Under the pieces are notes generated by a model. It saw nothing but the letters and a program-made list of their open reading frames with translations. It ran no database searches and had not been told where the DNA came from. Source: Pirellulaceae bacterium (lineage in GTDB: Bacteria; Planctomycetota; Planctomycetia; Pirellulales; Pirellulaceae). From it: a stretch of 5,894 nucleotides of DNA. Below are positions 1-5,877 of this stretch, piece by piece (the stretch's first letter is position 1; each line of letters starts with the position of its first letter). Made by a program: the position numbers and the translations under genes. The DNA lies in contig JABDKS010000321.1 in NCBI GenBank assembly GCA_013002105.1, positions 1-5,894 on the forward strand, in the 5' to 3' direction.

Positions 1-3000
1 GACCAGTGAAGATTCCGGCGCGAATGCCCGGACCCGTGTTGTCGATCGTGACATTGGATATTTGAGTGTTCTGCTGGGCGTTGAGTGTGAAGAGTCCGTC
101 GGGCGCACTTAGCGCGGGACGCTGGCCGGACGGCGAACCAACAGTTGGCAACGTGACGATGCCCAACTGGTCGGTATTAACGATCTGTTCTTGGTTCTCT
201 CCCTGTCCAAGAAAACGTTGGTTCATCGCGAGCTCAAAGAACTGGTCGACAAAACTGGTTCCCGGTGCGATGTAAACGACATCGCGATTCGCCTTCTGGG
301 CATCGTCGTTGGCGTCGGACAGCGAGCCGTGAGGATTTTCGAATGATCCGTCGCCGGGCACATTACTGTCGTTAACATGGCTGAAGGTCAGCGGCAGTCC
401 GTTGTCTGTCAGAACCGTTGTGTTGTTATCCACAGTGATCGTGACCGTCCCGATATCCGACAGGCCAGCGCTATCGGCAATCGTGTACGTAAACGTGTCG
501 GTTCCGACGAACTGGTCATTGACCGGATCATAAGTGAACGTACCGTCCGAATTTACATTGACCGTACCACCCTGGGCGCTGGTTGCATCGAAGGTGCTAA
601 GTGCGAATGTGTCACCGAGAAACTCGACGTCATTGGCAAACAGTCCATTGGCGGGATCGGTGATCGTTACGCCACCACCACCGGCGACCAGGTTGAATCC
701 CTCGAACCGAAGTTCGCCGGTTCCGACGTAGTCATCTGCAAACGCCAGCGGTGAGACGTTGATCGAACCAGGCACCAACGTCGTGTTTGGGTCGAGCGTT
801 TGCGCGAACTGAACATCTGTCAAATCAGTATCGCCGGTGTTGTCGATCTGCACGGTGAAGCGGATCACATCGCCGGGATCCGCGTTGTCATCGCCGTCTA
901 CGTCGGTGACGAGTCGGTCATCTTGAGTGGCGGAGACTCCAGTCATCGCGACGCGCTGAAGCACATTGATGGTGAAGTCTTCGACTTCGCCATCAGGCGC
1001 TTCGCCGCTGGGTGTCAATCCGCTTTGTGTACTGATTCTGGCCCGAGCGAACGTTGTGCCGGGTCGCGTATCGATCGGTAGCGTGATGTTGTCCAACGAT
1101 GTCGTGCCAGGTCCAGCGGTTACCGAACGGTCGGCAAGGATCTGTTCGTCGACCGTCCAGTCACCATCTTGATTGAGGTCGATCCAGAGGCTCAACAGTG
1201 CTCCATCGTTGCCGCCATCGTGTGCAAGGGTTAGCTGCGATAGTGGTTGGCCCGCTGTAACGGTGACTGTCGTGTTGCCGACAACGTCTTCGTCATCGCC
1301 GTCGGTATCGGCATCATCGCCGGTCGCGGTGCTATTGGGTTGGCCGTCGGTTTCAGCGTCACCGGGCCGTGACCCTAAGAATGGACCGCCGTTGATAATC
1401 GTATGCCGTGCACCGTCGCTTTCTAGCAACACCGGATACTGACGCGACACGCCGTCGACAACGATGCCTTCGGGCGCGTCGCCGAAGTCAAACTGAGTGG
1501 CAGCGACGAGGCGGTTGCCGAACATGAGAGTGCTACCGAGATTGACTTCGGCTACGGAATTGACCGCATCGCCACCGAGCGCACTAATTTCAAAAGCAGG
1601 TGAAAGTACACGAAGCGGGTTGCCAGTTCGATTGTACACTTCGATCTGGTCCTCGTCGCTGAATGCGTAGCTGACGAAGATGTCTCCGTCGACCACCGCA
1701 GCGCCGGTGGGAAATTGAGTTCCACGCGGCGGCAACGAGATACGATTCGTGATTAACGACGTTTGAGTGTCGATTTCCAATATCTCGCTTGGCAATGCAT
1801 AGGAAACGAACAATGCATCGGGACCGCTCGCACCGGCCAGCGCAAATGTTTCTGTAGGAAGACCAGGATTGGCAGCGACCAAATCCAGTTGACCGATAAC
1901 CGTATCGGTCGTCGGATCAAATTCGATAATTGAGCCGTTGCTATTATCCCAGTAGACGCTACCGCCCAGTGCTGCGAGTGACACACCGAATGGGCCGACG
2001 ACATCAGCGTCACGGACCGCGCCTGAGTCAGGGTCCAGTTCGTAAAGCGTGTCGCTATTGCCGCTGAAGTACCAGAGGCTGTTCCCATCGAACGCCAAGC
2101 CGTCAAAGCCAATTTCGTCATCTGGTTCGGGTGATGCGAACCGGTTCAGTTCCTCGCCGGTCAACGGATCCAATTCAACGATGTCACCGATGAGGACGTC
2201 GGTGATCGAAACCAGTGGCGGCACGCTGGCGAACAGTCGTCCCGGTGGATTCGCTTGGCCGGGAATTGCAACCAACGACTGACCCGATTGGACGGTAATA
2301 TCTACGGACGTTGGTGTCGTCGCGGACGTGCCGGGCGGGACGAGTTCCCCCAAATTGAAATCGCCGGGAAAGACATTCAAAAACTGGAATTGGCCGTTGG
2401 CGGCTGAGGTAGTAATCACCGTTTCGGTCGAGCCGTCACCATCAACATCACCTGTGAGCTGAAAGTCGACGCCCTCCATCGGTTGGTCGATTCGCGGGTC
2501 GTACATACCATCAGCGTCGATGTCTTCGAACTTAAAACCATGCACAGATCCAGGCAGTTGAATATTGATCGTGAAGTCCTCGACTTCGCCATCGGGCGCG
2601 GGACCGAGGGAGGAGAGTTCCTGCATGGAACTGACCCGCGCTCGTGCAAACGTTTTGCCGCCGGTGACGTCCGGTGGCAATGTAACGGGTACATTTAATT
2701 GGCCTGGCTGTCCTCCGCCTGGGACAAGCAAGTCAGCCACGACCCGATCGCCGGCGTCTTCCCAACTACCGTTGCGATTAAAGTCGATCCAAAAGCTAAA
2801 GTAGGAATCTTCGCTACCCGGCGTGACGAAGATTTGAAACTCGCTGCCATCGATCAAGTCTTCGTCGTCGACGCCATTGTTGTCATCGCCCATGGCATCC
2901 AGGTCTGGCTGACCGTCGGTTTCTCCGTCGGGAGCAGTGGCGCCCAAAAACGGCCCAACGCCAGTGATGCTGTGTCGCGCGCCGTCGGGCAAAAGAGTTG

Positions 3001-5035
3001 GATAATCGGCAGCAAGACCGGATAGTTCGGCGGTTGGCGCATCGCCGAAGTCGAGTTCCAACCTCGCACCTGCAACGACGACATTGCCGCTGAATTCGGA
3101 GGTGTTGACGCCATCGGACGCTGTCGCAGTCAACGCGATGCCGGATGAGACGGGGGCGGGTAAACCGGCAAGCGGAATGATGAAGCTAAACCGATTGGTC
3201 GTGTCGGTCCCTTGATCGAGTCCGTTGACGGGTGAAGGTCCATAGGTGCCCGTTGTTGTATCGGTGTCGGCCGCGGAACCTTCCTCCAGCGTGGTCAGAA
3301 ATGTTCTGCCTTCGCCAAAGCCTGTCGGATCGGGATCGGCGATGAATAATTCGATCAGGGCATCGGGACGCGCGAATCCGGTCAATGTCAAGTCGCCACC
3401 GCTGATCGACGCTGTTTCGAGGATTGGGAAGTTGTACAGATCGTTGGCACCGATATCGACGTCGCCGTCGTCGTTGGGTGTCACACCGTCGTCTTCCAAA
3501 TCGATTCCAAGTCCCGCATTCTGGAACGTTGAGTTCTGGCGGATGAATTTAAAGAACGACAGGTCTTGAGCGAACACGACCGCGACACCGTCGCCGCCGT
3601 TGTAGGCAATGGTGTTGCCGGCACCGGCGTCGGAGCCACCGATTTCATTTGCTCCCGAACCGATCGCCAAGATGCCGTGACTGCCGTTGCCCAGCACGGC
3701 GCCGGTGGCATTGGTGCCAATCAGGTTGCCTTGCACTTGGTTGCCTTGAGAAAAGCCATTTTCGATTCGAATGCCCTGGCCGCTGTTTCCTGAAATCGTA
3801 TTCGCATCGTTTGCGCCGGTACCGCCAATCGTGTTTTCCCTGGCACTGATGATTACGACGCCGCTGCCGGCATTGGCCAGTGGCGTGTCTCCGGTGGCAT
3901 CGAGTCCGATCAGATTGCCTCGGACGATATTGCGCGCGGCCGTTTCCTCTTCGATCACCACGCCATTTTGGTCGTTACCGGCGATGACATTGCCGGTAAT
4001 CGTGTTGTCTGGCGAATCGAGGATTCGGATGCCATCGAGTGTGTTGCCCAAGTCGCCGGTCCCGTCAACTTGTGTGCCGACGAAATTTCCTTGGACCATC
4101 GATGTGCTACTACCGCGACTGAGGTTGATGCCTCGCGAGTCATTGCCCGAGACCAGGTTGCCTGCCCCGGTCGCCGTTCCGCCGATCGTCGTCGTTGACG
4201 CCCCAAAAACATGGATGCCAAAAAGGGTGTTACCCAAATCCGCCGTGCCAGCGGCGTCCGTGCCGACCAGATTGCCTTGCACGATGTTCCCAGTCGATGG
4301 CGAATTGAAAATCCCAACGCCGCGGTTATTTCCCGAGATCAGATTGCGCGCCGCGAGACTAGTTCCTCCGACCGTATTGTCTCGCGAATCTTCGATCGCC
4401 ACTCCATCAGCCATGTTTCCCGCTGCTGAGAGTCCTGTCACATCGGTCCCAATGAAATTCCCTTCGACTGTGTGACCGCTTCCGCCGATGATAAAGATGC
4501 CGACGCTCGGGAAACGATTAATCGCGAGTCCACGAATCGTGCTGCCATCGCTGCCCCCATCGCTTCCGCCATCACCGCCGCGCAGCACCAAACCACTGCC
4601 AGCGCCCGCATTGGTACCGTCCAGTTGGATCGCAAGTTGGGTATTGAGTCCTTGGCCGACCGGATTCGTATTTGCCGCAGCACCGGATTGTGTATACCCA
4701 TCGATGGTGACGGTGTCGGTGATGTCGGGCAATTGCGAAGTCGGCTGGATCGTATGCGGCCCTGTACCGGGAATATTAAATGCAATCTCGTCGCCGCCTA
4801 ATGTATTGTTTGCTGCGATGATGGCTTCGCGAAGCGTAATCGCTCCATCTTCGCCAGGCGAATTGCTCAGCGCGGTGATCGATGACGTGTCGCCGTCGCT
4901 GATGTCGGAGGTTGAATCGACGGTGACGACTGCCAGTAAGCGGCGATCCTCCAGCGACTCAAGGAACATTCTGCGGCGCTGTGCGTGGCATTGTTTTCGA
5001 GTTGCTGCGCGTGGCCGACGTTTTCGCTTGCTCAT
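1..5035 (-). CDS. Giant secreted multidomain beta-helix/GEVED protein, 3' end outside the window
   Basis: Reading the minus strand from ATG at 5033-5035 gives 1678 codons with no stop; the gene leaves the window at base 1. The start is well fixed: an in-frame TGA lies at 5054-5056, no other ATG lies between, and the planctomycete motif FLESLEDRRLLA follows at residues 24-35. Domains by rough residue: leader 1-35, CSLREA-like cap 37-112, beta-helix repeats 192-495, Ig-like 535-655, GEVED 660-826, SdrD-B-like 828-917, propeller-like 930-1178, GEVED 1181-1358, DUF11-like 1360-1440, cadherin/Big-like 1452-1537, second beta-helix from 1540. Many Asp/Gly-rich loops (DxDxDG type) suggest calcium binding. 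There is no membrane segment or recognisable enzyme domain. Such proteins are typically exported and large in planctomycetes. A surface adhesion or matrix role is inferred, not shown. The C-terminal anchor and total length are unknown. Confidence 0.93.
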   Translation of the reverse strand, partial: MSKRKRRPRAATRKQCHAQRRRMFLESLEDRRLLAVVTVDSTSDISDGDTSSITALSNSPGEDGAITLREAIIAANNTLGGDEIAFNIPGTGPHTIQPTSQLPDITDTVTIDGYTQSGAAANTNPVGQGLNTQLAIQLDGTNAGAGSGLVLRGGDGGSDGGSDGSTIRGLAINRFPSVGIFIIGGSGHTVEGNFIGTDVTGLSAAGNMADGVAIEDSRDNTVGGTSLAARNLISGNNRGVGIFNSPSTGNIVQGNLVGTDAAGTADLGNTLFGIHVFGASTTTIGGTATGAGNLVSGNDSRGINLSRGSSTSMVQGNFVGTQVDGTGDLGNTLDGIRILDSPDNTITGNVIAGNDQNGVVIEEETAARNIVRGNLIGLDATGDTPLANAGSGVVIISARENTIGGTGANDANTISGNSGQGIRIENGFSQGNQVQGNLIGTNATGAVLGNGSHGILAIGSGANEIGGSDAGAGNTIAYNGGDGVAVVFAQDLSFFKFIRQNSTFQNAGLGIDLEDDGVTPNDDGDVDIGANDLYNFPILETASISGGDLTLTGFARPDALIELFIADPDPTGFGEGRTFLTTLEEGSAADTDTTTGTYGPSPVNGLDQGTDTTNRFSFIIPLAGLPAPVSSGIALTATASDGVNTSEFSGNVVVAGARLELDFGDAPTAELSGLAADYPTLLPDGARHSITGVGPFLGATAPDGETDGQPDLDAMGDDNNGVDDEDLIDGSEFQIFVTPGSEDSYFSFWIDFNRNGSWEDAGDRVVADLLVPGGGQPGQLNVPVTLPPDVTGGKTFARARVSSMQELSSLGPAPDGEVEDFTINIQLPGSVHGFKFEDIDADGMYDPRIDQPMEGVDFQLTGDVDGDGSTETVITTSAANGQFQFLNVFPGDFNLGELVPPGTSATTPTSVDITVQSGQSLVAIPGQANPPGRLFASVPPLVSITDVLIGDIVELDPLTGEELNRFASPEPDDEIGFDGLAFDGNSLWYFSGNSDTLYELDPDSGAVRDADVVGPFGVSLAALGGSVYWDNSNGSIIEFDPTTDTVIGQLDLVAANPGLPTETFALAGASGPDALFVSYALPSEILEIDTQTSLITNRISLPPRGTQFPTGAAVVDGDIFVSYAFSDEDQIEVYNRTGNPLRVLSPAFEISALGGDAVNSVAEVNLGSTLMFGNRLVAATQFDFGDAPEGIVVDGVSRQYPVLLESDGARHTIINGGPFLGSRPGDAETDGQPNSTATGDDADTDGDDEDVVGNTTVTVTAGQPLSQLTLAHDGGNDGALLSLWIDLNQDGDWTVDEQILADRSVTAGPGTTSLDNITLPIDTRPGTTFARARISTQSGLTPSGEAPDGEVEDFTINVLQRVAMTGVSATQDDRLVTDVDGDDNADPGDVIRFTVQIDNTGDTDLTDVQFAQTLDPNTTLVPGSINVSPLAFADDYVGTGELRFEGFNLVAGGGGVTITDPANGLFANDVEFLGDTFALSTFDATSAQGGTVNVNSDGTFTYDPVNDQFVGTDTFTYTIADSAGLSDIGTVTITVDNNTTVLTDNGLPLTFSHVNDSNVPGDGSFENPHGSLSDANDDAQKANRDVVYIAPGTSFVDQFFELAMNQRFLGQGENQEQIVNTDQLGIVTLPTVGSPSGQRPALSAPDGLFTLNAQQNTQISNVTIDNTGPGIRAGIFTG
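2..418 (-). other. Start of a second beta-helix, cut by the window edge
   Basis: Residues about 1540-1678 read NGLPLTFSHVND, GDGSFENPHGSL, DVVYIAPG, FLGQGENQ and then short strands ending NTQISNVTID and GIRAGIFTG. The 'GDGSFENPxGSL ... VVYIxxG ... RxLGxG' run is typical of the large beta-helix modules of Rhodopirellula secreted proteins, recalled from memory. It differs from the first helix in having no GNxIGT repeats. Its length and what follows cannot be seen. Confidence 0.7.
425..682 (-). other. Cadherin/Big-like domain
   Basis: Residues about 1452-1537 contain GLFANDVEF, GGTVNVNSDGTFTYDP, FVGTDTFTYTIAD and GTVTITVDN. The string 'DGTFTYxPxxxFxGTDTFTYTxxD...TVTITV' is characteristic of cadherin-like/Big_9 tandem modules of bacterial surface proteins. 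It is structural. Usually such domains come in series, but only one is seen before the next beta-helix begins. Confidence 0.75.
716..958 (-). other. DUF11-like beta-sandwich domain
   Basis: Residues about 1360-1440 include DVDGDDNADPGDVIRFTVQI, then DNTGDTDLTDVQFAQTLDP and TTLVPGSINV. This is the DUF11/conserved-repeat pattern (PGDxIxFTxxxxNTGxxxLTxVxxxDxL...PGS), an extracellular structural module that often occurs in series. Only one copy is visible. The opening Asp loop may bind calcium. Confidence 0.78.
962..1495 (-). other. GEVED domain, second copy
   Basis: Residues about 1181-1358 repeat the signature blocks of the first copy: DFGDAP (D1183), DGARH, GPFLGS, DAETDGQPN, GDDADTDGDDED, WIDLNQDGDW from W1284, TFARAR and GEVEDF ending at F1354. 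It differs from the first copy by a longer central section. At the DNA level the GEVED box is almost the same in both copies (33 of 36 bases at 965-1000 and 2564-2599), which points to a duplicated module or strong constraint. Confidence 0.88.
1502..2248 (-). other. Beta-propeller-like domain between the two GEVED copies
   Basis: Residues about 930-1178 contain five blade-like strands of the form [IL]xE[LFIV]DPxT: IVELDPLTG (D956), LYELDPDSG (D1001), IIEFDPTTD (D1040), ILEIDTQTS (D1089) and the weaker IEVYNRTGN (N1135), spaced 39-49 residues. Between them lie strands such as GLAFDGNSLWYFSGN and GAAVVDGDIFVSYAF. This is the layout of YncE/NHL-like propellers, where each blade reports a value against the pattern 'start, label, value'. 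Six or seven blades are plausible, but only five motifs are clear. No catalytic residues are recognised, so a ligand-binding or structural role is inferred. Confidence 0.65.
2285..2554 (-). other. SdrD-B / Cna-B-like domain
   Basis: Residues about 828-917 open with GSVHGFKFEDIDADGMYDP, the standard start of SdrD-B-like repeats (xVxGxxFxDxxxDGxxD), followed by PMEGVDFQL, DVDGDGSTE, TSAANGQFQF and a final FNLGELVPPG. This is a small beta-sandwich stalk module, calcium-binding in the staphylococcal Sdr proteins. The two DxDxDG-type loops are consistent with calcium here. The Lys and Asn/Asp needed for Cna-B isopeptide cross-links cannot be confirmed by eye; the only lysine in this domain is K835. 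Confidence 0.75.
2558..3058 (-). other. GEVED domain, first copy
   Basis: Residues about 660-826 show the family signature in order: DFGDAP at the start (D662), DGARH, GPFLGA, DGETDGQPD, GDDNNGVDDED, WIDFNRNGSW from W749, TFARAR, and the name-giving GEVEDF ending at F821. GEVED domains are extracellular beta-sandwich modules common in giant secreted proteins of planctomycetes, cyanobacteria and Bacteroidetes. Their binding role is not settled. The Asp-rich centre suggests metal-bound loops. The length is about the usual one, with no missing signature block. Confidence 0.88.
3071..3433 (-). other. Ig-like beta-sandwich after the first beta-helix
   Basis: Residues about 535-655 start NFPILETAS and contain LTLTGFARPDALIELFIADPD, a long acidic/Thr-rich loop, and end IALTATASDGVNTSEFSGN. 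The ending resembles the TATD..GNTSEFS strand found in Ig-like modules that follow CSLREA/beta-helix regions in secreted bacterial proteins. It is probably a spacer or rigid linker. The assignment rests on strand pattern and position only. Confidence 0.6.
3553..4462 (-). repeat. Five imperfect ~60-residue repeats forming a right-handed beta-helix
   Basis: Five units begin with GN[FL][IV]G at residues 192, 254, 316, 373 and 436 (bases 4462, 4276, 4090, 3919, 3730), giving periods of 186, 186, 171 and 189 bases. Each unit runs GNxIGTDxTG, then LGNxxxGI, then NTIGG, then N[LT]ISGN, then G[IV]xI, and most end just before the next QGN, consistent with about three solenoid coils. The third unit is five codons shorter because the NTIGG segment is condensed to NTITGN. 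After the fifth unit comes NAGLGIDL with a D-rich loop, a common ending for this helix type. The family is PbH1/Beta_helix. Binding of polysaccharide or a surface is possible but not demonstrable here. Confidence 0.85.
4700..4927 (-). other. CSLREA-like N-terminal cap of the first beta-helix
   Basis: Residues 37-112 begin VTVDSTSDISDGD and include ITLREAIIAANN at 66-77, then EIAFNIPG and a TVTIDGYTQSG strand. This is the arrangement of the CSLREA domain that leads into right-handed beta-helices in secreted bacterial proteins. The usual Cys-Ser of CSLREA is replaced by Ile-Thr, in keeping with a protein almost free of cysteine. The domain is structural and probably caps the solenoid. Confidence 0.75.
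4931..4969 (-). other. Planctomycete export leader motif (LEPR-XLL / Planc_extracel type)
   Basis: Residues 23-35 read MFLESLEDRRLLA, preceded by a 22-residue stretch with eleven Arg or Lys (MSKRKRRPR... then QRRR). This matches the short motif near the N-terminus of many large planctomycete extracellular proteins (Pfam Planc_extracel and the related LEPR-XLL motif, recalled from memory). It marks the protein as exported. There is no classical hydrophobic signal-peptide core: the only apolar stretch is LLAVVTV. The only cysteine in the visible protein, C16, lies in this leader. Confidence 0.85.
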
Positions 5036-5046
5036 TTTTCCAACAG

Positions 5047-5050
5047 CCTC
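5047..5050 (-). promoter_or_regulatory. Possible ribosome binding site (GAGG) of the giant gene
   Basis: On the minus strand GAGG lies 11 bases before the ATG at 5035, with a second weak GGA at 5039-5041 only 3 bases away. Neither is ideal. The start itself is decided by the in-frame stop just upstream and the leader motif, not by this site. No convincing -10/-35 pair was found near it. Confidence 0.4.
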
Positions 5051-5067
5051 AAATCATGAAGTAACAT

Positions 5068-5337
5068 CTAGTCAATTGTGTTCTGGCGTAATTCAATTTG
5101 GTCACGATCGCCAGGCAGTTGCTCGTGCAGATCGGTGCCGTATCCAAGCACGTGCGCGACGGTCTGGCGCACTGCGCGAGAAAACCAAAGTGGCGTCTGA
5201 ATAGGACCAGACAAGTCGGCAATGCGCGACACAAAGAATTGCCGTTTGCGCATTGGCACACAGAGCAAACGACATCTCGATCGTCGTTGCCCGTTGAGGT
5301 TTCGGTTAGCGTTCACACGAACCGAGTTGTGCAACAT
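5068..5337 (-). CDS. Possible small upstream gene, 89-residue basic protein of unknown function
   Basis: ATG at 5335-5337 opens an 89-codon frame ending in TAG at 5068-5070. In favour: GGAGGTGA at 5345-5352 ends 7 bases before the ATG, a near-perfect Shine-Dalgarno, much better than that of the giant gene; the frame lies on the same strand and stops 32 bases before the giant gene's ATG, so the two could share a transcript. Against: codon use is unremarkable, the first third is very Arg/Asn-rich (RNLNGQRRSRCR), and a plus-strand frame also stays open here. The second half (TVAHVLGYGTDLHEQLPGD) looks more protein-like. There is no signal peptide or membrane segment. I do not recognise a family. 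Confidence 0.4.
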   Translation of the reverse strand: MLHNSVRVNANRNLNGQRRSRCRLLCVPMRKRQFFVSRIADLSGPIQTPLWFSRAVRQTVAHVLGYGTDLHEQLPGDRDQIELRQNTID

Positions 5338-5343
5338 GGCACG

Positions 5344-5352
5344 TTCACCTCC
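5344..5352 (-). promoter_or_regulatory. Strong Shine-Dalgarno-like sequence of the small upstream ORF
   Basis: The minus strand reads GGAGGTGAA here, preceded by C instead of the consensus A, with a 7-base gap from GGAGGTGA to the ATG at 5337. It is the best such match next to an ATG that I see in the window and is the main reason for taking that ORF seriously. Confidence 0.45.
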
Positions 5353-5516
5353 GCCCTACACTGCATCAATGAAGTACGTCAAAGCCACCCGTTAATATAG
5401 TCGTGCTAACGCCGCGTTGTTTGTGGTTTAGCCGATGGTCGAACGTATAGTTCTTTGCTTTGCGTCCGTATTTTGTCGCGATAGGTGGTCAACTGAACAC
5501 CCAATATCGCGTGACC

Positions 5517-5768
5517 CTAGGCCCAACAATAGGCAGCATCGCCTGCCAATGCACGTAACGTGGCGTCAAGTTGATTGACGTTGTGGCTGTGCATCGCCAT
5601 TCGCGACGATCCAGAGGTGGCCCAGCTATCTGGATCAGTAACCGTGTTGGGGACCGTGACGGCGACGGTCTGGTAAATCCTCGGGCGAGTGGCCACTGTC
5701 TTATCGGGAGCGTCGCCATAATTGATCGATTGAGTCCCACTACAAATTTTGAGAATTGAACAAAACCA
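5517..5768 (-). pseudogene. Possible decayed GEVED-domain fragment
   Basis: Between TAG at 5769-5771 and TAG at 5517-5519 one minus-strand frame is open for 83 codons. It has no ATG before its key part; the first ATGs are at 5600 and 5594. It reads NYGDAPDKTVATRPRIYQT, then VAVTVPNTVTDPDSW. The YGDAP start and a tyrosine 15 residues later match the opening of GEVED domains: in the first copy of the giant gene FGDAP is followed by DYP at exactly the same spacing. The downstream GEVED blocks (GDD, WIDxN, GEVEDF) are absent, so at most a remnant is left. A chance match over about 20 residues cannot be excluded. Confidence 0.3.
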
Positions 5769-5841
5769 CTACCGCCTTACGCATTGCTTCGGAATACGCT
5801 CCACGAACACGAGTGGACGTCGCATGATTTGATCAGCGTCG

Positions 5842-5877
5842 TGTTGTTCGGGTCATCTTGTTGTTCGGGTCATCTTG
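5842..5877. repeat. 17-base tandem duplication
   Basis: The unit TGTTGTTCGGGTCATCT occurs twice head to tail (5842-5858 and 5859-5875) and continues two bases into a third copy. The copies are identical. This may be simple replication slippage; two copies are too few to call a functional array. Confidence 0.8.

Noticed and set aside
377..754. Plus-strand open frame of 125 codons
   Set aside because: It is codon-aligned with and opposite to the DUF11/cadherin-like section of the giant gene. The absence of stops follows from the lack of TTA, CTA and TCA codons in that gene.
800..1172. Plus-strand frames with a repeated MVKSSTSPSGA-like start, seen again near 2565
   Set aside because: The repeated peptide is the antisense reading of the GEVED box present in both GEVED copies, so it is not a gene family of its own.
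3771..4475. Plus-strand open frame of 234 codons
   Set aside because: It lies opposite the beta-helix repeats. Its Pro/Ser/Val-rich low-complexity translation is the mirror of repeated Asn/Gly/Ile codons, and it has no ribosome site or family motif.
5070..5075. TTGACT on the minus strand as a -35 box for the giant gene
   Set aside because: The sequence about 17 bases downstream (TTGAGG) is not a -10 element, and the match overlaps the end of the small ORF.
4488..5204. Plus-strand open frame of 238 codons crossing the start of the giant gene
   Set aside because: Most of it is antisense to the leader and helix region, and its translation is compositionally odd (Pro/Ser runs, then Arg-rich). 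The minus frame has clear domains and a leader motif.
5098..5400. Plus-strand open frame of 100 codons starting with TTG
   Set aside because: It has a weak start codon, no ribosome site and no recognisable motif. It overlaps the minus frame that has a strong Shine-Dalgarno.
5390..5400. TATATT-like -10 element upstream of the small ORF
   Set aside because: No acceptable -35 sequence lies at the right distance, and AT-rich hexamers of this kind occur by chance.
5489..5740. Minus-strand open frame of 83 codons starting with GTG
   Set aside because: It has no ribosome site and an Arg/Pro-rich non-specific translation. The alternative frame over the same bases carries the YGDAPD motif.
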